Shown here: one piece after another, positions 46,506-57,475 of the stretch
How the letters are laid out: the number at the start of each line of letters is the position of its first letter
How positions within the stretch are numbered: position 1 is the stretch's first letter
Origin: Albifimbria verrucaria
Taxonomy: Eukaryota; Ascomycota; Sordariomycetes; Hypocreales; Stachybotryaceae
Assembly (NCBI GenBank): GCA_020081605.1
Contig: JAHREC010000049.1
Coordinates: 3,410,001-3,474,000, forward strand
Direction of reading: 5' to 3'
DNA length: 64,000 nt
Made by a program: the position numbers and the translations under genes
Notes under the pieces: model-generated
What the model saw: only the letters and a program-made list of their open reading frames with translations
What the model was told of the DNA's origin: nothing
Databases searched by the model: none

Positions 46506-47098
46506 ATCGATAAGGAAATGAAGTAGAATTTGGCATCTTCTGCATGATTCTCACCTTGTCATCATTTCGTTGACTGTATCGACAAATTACCCTACGAGAT
46601 TGAGAATTCTCAGTCTCAGCTTCTACTATCCATGTCAGCACCCCGCCCATTTGTATTACGTGAATAGATTTTTATGCGCCCCTGGACAAGCTGGACTCCT
46701 ATCCAATACCCCAGGTTGATCTCATGACGCTGGTTGCGAAACTTGACAAGAGATCCATGAATATCGAATATTTGTCATAGGCATGGATGGATACCTCGAA
46801 TCAACGCTAGGAAATTTATTGGAACGGCCATTGACGTTATCATTCTTCGCCACTCAAAAAGGCTGCGGATTCTTATTCGCGAGAACCCGAGCGTGAGATT
46901 TTAGGATAGTTTCCTATGAAGACAAGCCGGTTGATCACGACATGGGTGTATCCATTTTGGGTCAAGAGTACTCTGTAAGCACAGCAATTCATTGTAGAAT
47001 CAACAAGGGTTTAGGCAACTGCCTAACTGTCTCGCGCATAGTCAAGTTTGCCATTCGTCAAGGGAGCTCTGGTCTGAACGAGTAAGCACCAACTCAAT
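46506..47098. other. intergenic, no gene seen
   Basis: About 590 bp of spacer, with no supported reading frame on either strand. Confidence 0.4.
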
Positions 47099-47725
47099 AT
47101 GGCATCTCAAGACTATCGATTTATCCACAATCCACTATACTTCGTTAACAAGTTCCACCCAAAGTTCCCTCGTTCAATAGGAGTTCGTTTATATGGCGCC
47201 TAGCTCTTCGGCAACATCGGTTGATTCAAGTAGATCTCAACCTTGCCACAGCCGAAGACTTGAGATATATTCAATACTTGACTGAGAACAAACTGGGAAA
47301 GTCTATTACCTGTCACGGATATCGCGTATCAACGCTTGGCCAACATGTACACAAACCTAGTGCAAGTGAATAGCGAAGCCAGGTGTGAAGCTCTTCGCTT
47401 TTATTGTGTTCAAATCCCTTGCCCATTTGAAGACGCAGGTGGGAAGGCGAAGGTGGGAAGGCGAAGGAGAAGGCCGTTCTTTACTTGAATCCCGAGTACG
47501 AGCTTTTGCACCTCATCCTTGCAGGTCTCGCGATACACTGGCGTATCAAACTGCTATGCCCTAATTCTACTTGTGTATGTATGCTTAGATAATGTGTGCG
47601 GGTTCTGCAGGATAAGATGTAAGCAGAAACAGCCTATATTGCTAAAGGACCATTACAAAGAGCTATGCGGCTCACCGGGTTACCCCGAAGAGACTGACCT
47701 CGCAAAGGCAGGTCAGAATCTCTAA
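47099..47725 (+). pseudogene. 2EXR/F-box-like fungal protein remnant, frame broken several times
   Basis: An ATG at 47099 opens a short frame reading YFVNKFHPKFPRS. The frame then shifts to FIWRLALRQHRLIQVDLN, the (I/L)W-x-LAL core seen in fungal 2EXR-type proteins, and shifts again to NSEARCEALRFYCVQIPCPF. It then shifts to AVLYLNPEYELLHLIL, matching the (F/L)NPE-D/E-x-L strand of the same family. At least three frame changes in 600 bp and a GGGAAGGCGAAG duplication near 47450 make decay more likely than sequencing slips alone. It may still be a functional gene with errors. The function of the family is unknown. Confidence 0.4.
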
Positions 47726-49253
47726 CCCGGCATGCCTACCCTGGTCCGGTCTTTCGCGATTAAATTCGTTTGACACATATTCAAAGCCAATATCAGAGGG
47801 GTTTGAATTATCGCTGGCTGTTACTTACGCCATCAACAAACAAATAAGAATGCCCGTTGCCTTACAAGCTGCGTTGAACTATAATAATTACCATACTAAT
47901 GATGGCTACAGAGTTGCTGATATCATCAGATACTCTTGAGCATGGAAAGGCAAGCATAATCGAGTTTCTATCAAACGCTTCACACTGCACTGAGCAAACA
48001 CGGTATGCACCCTGAAAGGCGGTCACGACATCAGGATCATAGAAAAATCACTCCACGATGAGAAATATCGGCGAGTCCAACGAATATCCTTGCAACAGTT
48101 CTATTTCCCGTTCATTTATCAGACCGCATCCTCGTGATTGCATGTTGACCCAGTAGCCGGAGCCATATGCTGCTCACCGTAACTTGGCAACGAACGAATT
48201 TCCAATAGTCTGGCCGAAGGATTAGTACACATGAGACCCTGCAAGAGGGTCCATAGTCTATGCGGCATATTCGTCTCCTATAGTTGCCTAATTGCCGTTC
48301 CCGCGGTGTGAGAGCATGAGCATCGAGCAATAGGAAATTTTCCGGCATCCTAGTCAGTCCTCATGCAGAGTCAAGATCGGAAAACGTTCCTCTTGGCCCA
48401 TACGATGGCATACATGAGGCTGAAGTAAATATGTCCAAACAAGGGAAAGCAACATATCAAGGGGCCCTGAAACATTTCACATACAAGGAAATCTTGCCTT
48501 TACTGTGGTTAGTGACCACTAATGTTCGGCCACCAGGACCGCCTTTCCGGGTTTTAAGCCGGCTGTGTGGACATTCTCGTATTACACGCGAAAACCATCC
48601 CCTGTAAGCCGACAATCATAACTAGTCAAAGTCCGGTAGTTCATGCAGCAAGCTTAAGCGAATCGGGAAAAGCGATAAGATCTCACCAGCTGTTTAAGTA
48701 TTTGATTCATGATCGGCACTTAAGAGTATTGCCATATATATCAGAATAAATTGACTTGGAGAATGTATCTATTCAAATAGTGGTCAAAAGTGTAATCTTC
48801 TACTCCCAATAAAAAGTATACCGCTCCAAACAGTGTATGATGCATGTGAATTTCGACACACTTGCCATGTTACCGTGACCCTTGCAAAGACACCGCCTTA
48901 TGCTGTCAGTATCAAGTTAGACATATGTATGTATCCTCTGCTTGTATTCCGATTCGTCCGTCTGTAAGGCAAGGCCTTAGACTGGTCTGAGGGTGTGGAG
49001 GTGCGGAATCTGCCGCTCGTGATGCAGTCCTTGGCGTTGAACCCGGAGCCCAGGATGTTGCGATAGGCTTGAGTAAAGAAACGTTGTATCCGAGTCGATA
49101 CAACATGATATGAGGAGCTGGCAGTAATCTGCCAACTATAAGAAGCCTTGCCGTCCGGCGATTCAACATTATTCAACCAGCCAAGCAGCCAGTCTCAGCC
49201 CTGTCAAGACAGCTAATTTTGACTATTCTTGTCTAAACTGCAAACTGCCCATC
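47726..49253. other. intergenic, no gene seen
   Basis: About 1.5 kb of AT-rich spacer, with only short chance frames on both strands. The right end precedes the tyrosinase ATG. Confidence 0.45.
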
Positions 49254-50283
49254 ATGAAGTACGCCCATGCCCTAACCTGCATGGCAGGTCTCTTCCAGGC
49301 TGCGGCCGGTCTACCATCAATGACTGCCGAGACTCGTCAGACCACTTGCACCTCGCCTCGTCTTCGAAAGTCGTGGACTGCGACAACTTCTGCCGAGAAG
49401 AAGGCGTACATCGATGCTGCCCTTTGTCTCACCAAGAAGACCTCAAAACTCGGCCTGGCTGGCGCAACCATCCATGACGATTTTGCTTGGGTCCACAACA
49501 AGCTGAGTAACCAAATCCACAGTGTGGCAGCCTTTTGCCATGGCATCGTTACTTTATCCAAGTGTATGAGAATGCACTGAAGACGGAGTGCGGGTACACT
49601 GGCACAGCGCTTTACTGGGACTGGGTGGCAGACGCAGCTGCGCCGAGATTAGCCGCCGTCTGGGATCCTGATACTGGCTTTGGCGGCAACGGTACAGGCA
49701 TTGCCAACACCAAATACAGCTTCTGCGTTAACGATGGCCCCTTTGCCAATATCCAGCTCAGATTCTATGGCAACGATACTGTAACTCATTGCCTCCAGAG
49801 ACAGTTTGTGGACGCTATTCCTCAGGCGGGTCTGCAGGAGATGTTGGGCTTCAACTACGACCAAAGAGCTGTCAATAATGTGTTGGCTTCGACACCCTAC
49901 CTCTCTTTCCACAGCCAACTGGAAGGAGGTCCTCATGCTTCTATTCATGGAGGTGTTGGAGGATCTTTCGGTGACATGGGCCCTTTGACCTCTCCTAATG
50001 GTAAGTAGTTGTTGTGATCCCATCGTTACACTGTTAACCATTCTACACAGATCCTATCTTCTTCCTGCACCACACCCAAGTTGACAGAGTATGGTGGATG
50101 TGGCAGCAGCAGTCTTCATCTAACCTGCTTGATTATGCTGGCAACGTCTGGCCCGAGGACAACACTGGAAGAAGTGCCACATTGGATGATATCATGCCTA
50201 TGGGAGGGCTCGCGGCAGACAGGAAGGTCCGTGATTTTATGGACGCAGCAAACGCTGAGCTTTGCTACACCTACGAGAGCTAA
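49254..50283 (+). CDS. secreted short tyrosinase (type-3 copper), one apparent frameshift
   Basis: This is a copper monooxygenase domain that oxidises phenols to quinones and contributes to melanin or defence chemistry. ATG 49254 gives a signal peptide (MKYAHALTCMAGLFQAAAG). The CuA site reads HDDFAWVHNKLSNQIH, then after the frame change LPWHRYFIQVYE. Next come CGYTGTALYWDWVADA and FCVNDGPFANIQL. The CuB site is HASIHGG, then across the phase-1 intron (50001-50050) DPIFFLHHTQVDRVWWMWQ. The one-base loss is at TTTT 49533-49536, exactly in the LPWHR motif. The length, about 325 aa, fits the short secreted tyrosinases of ascomycetes that lack a C-terminal lid domain. Its stop converges on the sulfite-oxidase-type gene 280 bp away. 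Confidence 0.85.
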
Positions 50284-50561
50284 AGAGAACCGGAAGCGTC
50301 CGCTGGGCTTAGTAAGGATGACTGGCGAATCAGTGCGTTGATTCTAAAGCGATAGCTTCATCTAGACACGAATATCACGATTAGACCTTATGTCCGGATT
50401 AAAAATGCAGGCATTGGCCCATGACTTTATAGCGTGCTGATCACCCTGCTTCAAATATTCAAAAAGAGACCCAATGGAGTGTTTCATTTATGAATCAAAC
50501 TGCAAATGGAAAGATGCCTCCGAGCAGAAATCAATATTTTTCGCTTTTTCAACAGGAATCG

Positions 50562-51610
50562 TCAATCAATCACCGAGAAGTTGATCGTGTGAACATGATT
50601 TCGTCTGCCAGAAATTGGCTGCATCTGACCTAACTTTGACTGTGCCCGAGCCATGACTGAGTATGAACCGCTTGGAAGTTCTACCTCCGTCTGCCATCTT
50701 TGCCAGCCAAAGTCAACTCTTGAATCGACTTTTGTAGGCAACCAATGTTCACCATTATCAAAGGATATGCAAACATCAGTCACGGGTTCGGAGCACCACG
50801 CCCATCCCTCAATGTTGGCTTTCGAAGCCTGGATTACAGCTGATGGCTCAGGGCGCACGATAATGGAGTTGACTTCGACTTTCCACACCGGTCGCTTCTT
50901 CGTCCCTTTGGGGTCCTGGGGATCTACTTCATTGTAGAAGGTCGTGGTATATGGTCCTTCTGCTCTCTTGGATTCCAGCGTCAACCGACAGAGCCATTTT
51001 GTAGAATTTGTGCCGAACCAACCAGGAACAAGGAGCCTGACTGGGCCACCCTGTTCTTTTGTCAAAGGCTTCCTGTTCATCTCATAGGCAACTAGAGTTT
51101 CTGAGCTTTGTGCTTTCTCTAGAGGTAGGTCTTTTGGTAGCGATCTGCTGTAACGCCAGAAAAGGATCCGTGTTCGAGTCCATCCGACCATACAAAACGA
51201 GCTTCGGGAAGTGGTTTAGCGAGCGATAGGAGGAACGAGAGCGGTATGCCAGTCCACACCACGTTCCCTATCCGCCATACTGCTTTTACAGGAGGCTGCA
51301 CCGGACTTCCGTAACATTCATGGAAAGCAGTGATTGATTTTTGTGGTAGACGCTTTAGCTGATCAAGCGAGACTGAAAATGGTCGCTGAACCAGTCCATC
51401 CACTACTAATGTCCATTTCATAGGGTCTACAACCGCGCCTCCCATGTGTATCGTATGAAATAAGGATGAATCTGCAGTGATGTAATCGTTTAGCATATGT
51501 GGCTTTGGAGGATGCCGGATGTAAAATCCAACAGGGTTAATAGCGATGAGTGCCTGACGTTCATCTCCTTCTTTCGGCACCGCAGAAACATCATAGTTCT
51601 CCAGCGACAT
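50562..51610 (-). CDS. sulfite-oxidase-family molybdopterin enzyme, one apparent frameshift
   Basis: This is a molybdenum-cofactor oxidoreductase with the sulfite-oxidase core and Mo-co dimerisation domain but no cytochrome b5 domain. The in-frame ATG at 51610 gives MSLENYDVSAVPKEGDERQ. Landmarks are GFYIRHPPKPH, HTIHMGGAVVDPMKWTLVVDG, SITAFHECYGSP (Cys as candidate Mo ligand) and WRIGNVVWTGIPLSFLL. They continue with VWSDGLEHGSFSGVTADRY, GGPVRLLVPGWFGTNSTKWL and TTTFYNEVDP. The beta-rich C-terminal domain has IEGWAWCSEPVTDVCISFDN and ends SGRRNHVHTINFSV. The frame breaks once at TTTT 51132-51135 (plus strand). The absence of a b5 domain suggests a sulfite dehydrogenase-like or related activity. 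The substrate is inferred from family only. Confidence 0.85.
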
Positions 51611-52743
51611 GACGAAGTTGACTTTGAATTGGAAAGATACCACAATTCACAACTAGGATGACTATGTCGGTTGTCGCAAGTGTCTCAAACTGTGACAAGT
51701 ATGGTTGTTCAATGTGTATTGTAAAAGTTGCTCCAAATGGAGGAGGTGGTGTCTTCACTCCACAACAATCTCCACTTTTCAAACGAATGATTTACCTGCT
51801 TGATTGAGCTGAGCTTACTTGTGGAATTTGCGGTAGTTGAGGGCATACGTCGTAGAGGCATTGAGTCATGCCTAGAAGCATTCCTGCTCAATGTTATGCA
51901 TTATCGTCACTCTTTTAGCATGGAACTTTCTGAACTCGGCTTGATAACAGCATGAAACAAGCAGGCACTGCTCTATGGGAAGTGATCGCAAATGTTTGCA
52001 ATGCCATAACCAATTCGTTGGGCTACGTAAGCCTGGGGGCGGCCGAGAATGTGATCCTGCAAGATGAGCTCTTGAAAGATATGATTGACAACATATCCAT
52101 TCCGTCACAAGCTTCAAAAAGGGGATATACAACGAATTATCTCTGGTACGCTCGAGAAAGTCAAGATAATTACTGGCGGAGGACAAAACTTTCGTCTACC
52201 TCGCGAAAAGAAGCCTTGAGAATCATGCAACATCTCCATGATTGATTATCTTATCATTATAAATTCATTCCATCTTATTATAAATGCATTAAATCTCCAC
52301 ATGCTTATTTGTAAATATTTGTCGATCAATTGGACAGATGTCTGGACCGCGTATGCAGACTTCCTGTCCCTCCATTGTAGCAAGCAGCTGAGATAATTAT
52401 TCCTCATCCAAAGTCGCAGTATATCTCCAAATGCGGAATCGAAAAATTACGCTTAAGAAGCGAACGGATGACAACACCAGGGTATAGTCGAGATGCCTAA
52501 TTGATAGTAATCTATGACCTGCTATTGACTCAGCATGCACGCGCGGTTTATGTCCGAACTGTAATAATCCAAACATCTCGATGGGTCTCCCATACTCCAA
52601 GATCGTGATCATCGCTTACAACCTCTAGTCCACTAGTTTTGGATGTCTATAAAGGATCAGACTTCCTGCGCCTTTCATCCCAATTTCTGTAAATTGGTTA
52701 ATCATATCGCCTTTGTACAAGCCAAACACCATATTCTCGCGTC
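51611..52743. other. intergenic, one doubtful 97-aa frame
   Basis: This is the divergent spacer between the sulfite-oxidase-type gene and the kievitone-hydratase-like gene. A plus-strand ATG frame at 51952-52245 encodes 97 helical-looking residues (ALWEVIANVCNAITNSLG) with no known motif. I do not call it as a gene. Confidence 0.4.
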
Positions 52744-53885
52744 ATGTGGTCAAGCCTTTTGGTGTGGACAGCCTCGGTAACGAGCGTTCTATCTAAGAAT
52801 GTATCTTATTCCGGAAAAGGTTTCTTACCTCCGGATAATGGCAATTTCTTATGGGATGGCAAGGTGTGTATGATTTATGATTGGCGGCGTCGCATACTAA
52901 TGGTTGCAAGGTCAACCAACTTCCACTGACTTTTAACTTATCTGATACTCAACATCGAGGAGAAATTCAGATTGATGGCTCATTTTGGGTCAACTCATTC
53001 ATCCATGGTTCGAATGGTCACAGATACTACGTCGCCTCCCACGTCATGGACTACGGGCCTATTGTTCCGGCGTCTCAACCAATATATCGGGCGTCTATCC
53101 TTGATGTTACCGATCCTTCCTACTATCATAACTATCTGCGAGTGGCCCCAGCAAACAGTAGCCTCTGGACGAGCGATGGTGATTTTGGTGTTGCTTTCCC
53201 AGGATTCGGGATGGAATCAACTAGCAAAGATCCTTTCCAAGGGGTCCATCTGTACAGCTCTCTGGAAGGTATCGATTTCGACTTGACTTTTAATTTTACA
53301 TCGCCCGTACTTTTGAATGCTGCTCTTGGTTCCTACTGGGTGGGTGGAGGCCTAGGTTGGGAGTGGTCGTTACCAAGAGGAGCTACAGAAGGCTCACTGA
53401 GAATTGGGAATGAAAAGATTGACGTCGTTTCTGAAAAATCATTTACGTGGGTTGACAGGCAATGGGGTTTGCTGCAGACATCGTTCGATTGGATTATGAT
53501 GCATTTTGATGAATCAGACTGGTTGGATATTAGTGTGATGGTGGTCTGGGATTGGACCGACGTTGTCAATGGGCCCAAGGAGTTTGCTACCGTTAGGAGA
53601 TCCACCGGTCTCGGTGACTCAGTGATACCGGTATCGCTGACAGCATCATCGACAAACGTTTGGGTGTCACCAAAGACAGGAATAACATATCCTCAGGAAT
53701 GGTTGTTGACATTGGATGATATCGAGGTCGTCGTAACAAGCCCGAGACCTGACCAAGTTATAGAGGCACCTCCTGAGGCAGGATTTCCACCACAATTCAG
53801 CGGTTACGTTGATTTGCTAGCAAGGAAAGCTGGGTATGCTCCAGTGAGAGGGTTCGGCGCGGTTGATAGTATGACGATTGGGTGA
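52744..53885 (+). CDS. secreted kievitone-hydratase/CrtC-like lipocalin-fold protein
   Basis: This is an intact two-exon gene of 364 aa. Exon 1 is 52744-52863. The intron 52864-52910 (GTGTGT, branch CATACTAATG, TTGCAAG) is phase 0, and exon 2 is 52911-53885. A signal peptide (MWSSLLVWTASVTSVLS) is followed by the paired beta-barrel domains of the CrtC/AttH-like superfamily. These include GSFWVNSFIHGSNGHRYYVA, an N-terminal barrel, then SYWVGGGLGWEWSLPRG and the hallmark SFTWVDRQWG. The C-terminal barrel has WLDISVMVVWDW and LTLDDIEVVV. Relatives include kievitone hydratase, which detoxifies a bean phytoalexin, and intramolecular Diels-Alderases of fungal polyketide pathways. The signal peptide favours the secreted hydratase branch. 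No PKS lies in the window. Confidence 0.75.
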
Positions 53886-54160
53886 TTGGTGTGGATTGTC
53901 ATAGGCATCTGGATCATTAGGGCATGGCATAAATAGTCTCTGCGCTTAATTGATACTCCATTCCAATAGAGAATTATTGCTCAACAGCCGGTATCTGCAT
54001 CAAAGACCAGCATATTATATCATACAAATTGTTTCAGAGCAAAAAGTCCTTATATCTTCATACCCCAGATGGCTTGTTAAGCCTGTACCTTTATCCCGGG
54101 TACTTTGTCCACACATGATCAGAATGCAAGGAGGCCAGCACACCCAATTCTTACTTCTCT

Positions 54161-57100
54161 CTACGGTAGCCGCGTAGCTGCTGATGCTAAGAGTTTACTC
54201 ACTGCAATCCCACACTGTTTGTTAGCAGCTGCAGCTTCAATGACATTCTCCGTGATCGGAATGTCTTGGTCTTGTCGCCCAAGAAATATTTTCATAATCT
54301 CGGCGCCAGTCCACTCATTTCCAGCTGCAGCTACCATAACTTCTTCCGTAATTTGGATATCGTTACCTCCATATCTAAACAGTAGCTCCATTACCGAATC
54401 GCCACTCTCCCAATTATTAGCCGCAGCTATGATGATATCTTCTGTGATTGGGATATGATGGGTTGTCCATGTAAGAAGAAGGTCTAATGTTTCAGTTCCA
54501 CTCCACTCATTGCCAGCTGCAATCTCGATAGTGTCCTCTGCAATACATAGATCTTGACCTTTGTACTCAATCAGAAGTTCCATAAATGCAGCTCCACACT
54601 TGTTGTTTCCAGCAGCAGCATTGACAATGTCCTTAGTTATCTGAATATTTTGTTCTTCATAGTCGAGAAAGAATTTCACTATTGCCGGTCCACTCCTCTC
54701 ATTCCTGGCGGCGATCTGGATGATATCTTCTGTAATTTGCAAGGCTTGACCTTGGTGATCTAGTAGAGTCGTGCCAATGACAGTCCAATTTGCTCATTCA
54801 TAACTGCAGCTTTCATAATCTCTTCCGTAACCTGGAAGCTTTGACCTCCATGCTTAAGAAGAAGTGTTGTAACTTCTGTCCCACTCCACTCATTGCTAGC
54901 CGCAGCTTTCAGAATACCCTCGGTGACTTGTATGGATTCCCCATAATAATTGAGCAGGGACTCAATCATCCTAGGTCCATTCACGTAATTACTCGCTGCT
55001 GTTTCTATGATGCTTTCCGTGATCTGGATATTCCCTCTTTCAAACTTCAAGAGAAGGTCCATTTTCCCATCTCCATCCCATCTATCAGCAGCCGCAGCTT
55101 TAATGATATCTTCCGTGATTCTAAGATTCTGATCTTCATAGTGAAGCAAGTTCCCAAAATTGATATAATCGCACTTCTTATTGCCTGCTGCTGCTTTGAT
55201 GATAGCTTCCGTAGTATGAATATCCTGATAACCCTTTTCTTTCAAGAGTTCCATTAACTTAAGCCCGTTATTACTAGAGCCGGCTGCAACTTCGACAACT
55301 TCCGTCATAGAAAGAGTCTTGTCATAACCGTGATTCAGCAAAAGCTCTATCAATTCGACCCCGTCCAGCACGTTATCGGCTGCGGCTTTGAGAACATCCT
55401 TTGTTATTATGATATGTTCACTCCAATGCGAGATTAAGAGCTTCATTATTGCAAAGCCGCAGCCTTGATTGCCTGTGGCGGATTTTAAAAGTTCCTCTGT
55501 GACCTGCAAATCTGGTACTTCATGCTCGAGAAGGAGGCTGATTATTTCATCCCCTCGCTCTTCGTTGCGAATCGCGGCTTTAATGATATCCTCTGTGATT
55601 TTAATATCCGGACGTCCTCGGCTGCTTAAAAGAATTCTTATGATCGCAGTCCCGCACCTCTCATTACTGGCTGCGATCTCAAATACGTTCTCAGTGATTT
55701 CGGTAAAGGAGTTTGAATGCTCAAGCAGAAGCTCAATTATCTCAGTCCCACTCTCTACATCACTGGCTGCAACCTTAAAAATGCCCTCTGTAACAACAAT
55801 GCCTTGACAATTCTCAAGAAGAAGCTGTATTATTTCGGCTCCACTCTCCTCTCCATTTGCCGCCGCCCACACAAGATCATCTGTAAATCGGATATCTTTG
55901 AAATCATGCTCCAGAAGGAGCTTTATCATCGCAGCGCCGTGTTCCTCGTTTTTGAGTGCATTCTTGATGAGATCATTCGTAATTTGAATACTTGAACTTC
56001 CATATTGGAGCAAGAGCCGAATCATCTCAGTTCCACTCTCCTCATTGCTTACTGCGGCGCGCATAATATCCTCTGTAATCCGGATGTTTTCACCTCCACG
56101 CTCAAGGAGGAGCTGCATTACGTCTTCGTCGAACCAAGTTGCTGTTGTGACTAATAGTCCTTGAGTGACTTGAAAGTGATTCTTTTGCTCCAGCAGAAGC
56201 TCCATGATTTGAGACCCATCATTCCAGTTTCTAGCTATGGCTTTGGCAAGACTCTCTGTGATCTGGATAGATTGGCTGCCGCGCTGAAGGAGGAGTTTTA
56301 CCTCCTCTTCATTCGCGAGGCTCGCTATGGTTGTGAACAAATCTTCGGTACTTTGTTGTCCTGTATAGTCTAGGAGTAGCTTCATAAAGTCTTGGTCATC
56401 ATCATGGCCAGCCACAATCTTGATGGTAGCGTTTGTGATCGGAATATTTTGACCTCCTCGCTCAAGGAAAAGTCTCATCAGGTCTTCATCCAGATATCTG
56501 GCTATAACCCCTGCTATGTTTTCAGAGGTGACATGAAGTTCAGTTCTCTCGTACTCCAGTAAAAGTTTCACTACTTCGCCTCCATCTTTGTTACTGGCAG
56601 CAGCCTTAATAATGTCATCAGTGATATGGATAGCTTGGTGTTGATGTTGAAAGAGGGAACGCAGCGTCTCCATGTCGAACCGGCGAACTATTTCTGTAAC
56701 AAAATTCGGAGAAAAATCAAAATCTTGTCCTCTGTGCTCAATAAGAAGTTTAATGATTTGAGCTTTATCTTTATTTTCTGCTTCGCTTGTTAGGACTATA
56801 TTGTCGATTCTTATTATGATTTTGGAGGTAATATGAATGTTAGCTCTGTCGTACTCCAGTATAAATCTCACTACCTCGACTCCATTATCATTACTGGCAG
56901 CAGCCTTAATGATATCATCAGTAATGTGGATATCTTGGTGATGGTTTTGAAACAGGTAATGCAGCGTGTCTATGTCACACTGGCGTATTATTTTTGCAAT
57001 TAACCCTGGAGAAAAATGGATGCCTTGTCCTCTATGCTCAAGTAAGAGTCTGATGATTTGACCCTTATCTTTATTTTCCGCTGCGCTTATTAGGATCGCC

Positions 57101-57475
57101 TCATTGATTTTGAAATCTTCTCGAGCGCTCAGCAGAACTTCTGTTGTTTCAGCTGGAAATAATTGCACTATTGCTCCAAGTGCTTCATCAGAAACATTGA
57201 CGTCTTTGCGCAATAATAATTCCATGATGTCTTTACCGCTACGTTGGTTTAGGGCTACAACTTTAACCAGGTCACTGGTGACTTTTAGGTTGGTTTGTGA
57301 TTGTAACAATAGCCGCATCACGTTTGTACCATTCTCCTCGTTAGCTGCTGCTGCCTCACCAGGTCTGTTATGGCCACATTATTGTCGTTTCTATTCAGGA
57401 ACATCTGCATCATTCCCTGATCGAAATGACGGGCAACTTCGACTATTGCTTCTTTGGTGAATAGAACGTCTTTTT
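54161..57475 (-). repeat. about 35 tandem 31-34 aa repeats in the NLR sensor region
   Basis: The consensus reads ITEDIIKAAASNEESG, then TEIIxLLLEHxGQ-x-IQ, two helices per unit, like degenerate ankyrin-type solenoids without the GADPN loop. I count 33 units in the long stretch and two more before it. C-terminal units are more regular; N-terminal ones include short variants (FSPxLI..IIRxxDxxTL, YLDEDLM, WFDEDVM). Units differ widely at nucleotide level, so the array looks old rather than recently expanded, apart from one block duplication. Confidence 0.8.

Noticed and set aside
51952..52245. 97-aa plus-strand frame with helical composition
   Set aside because: Starts with ATG but has no family resemblance and lies in a promoter-type spacer; could be chance.
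54790..56373. Several plus-strand frames across the NLR repeat region
   Set aside because: They are periodic antisense shadows of the 32-aa repeats.
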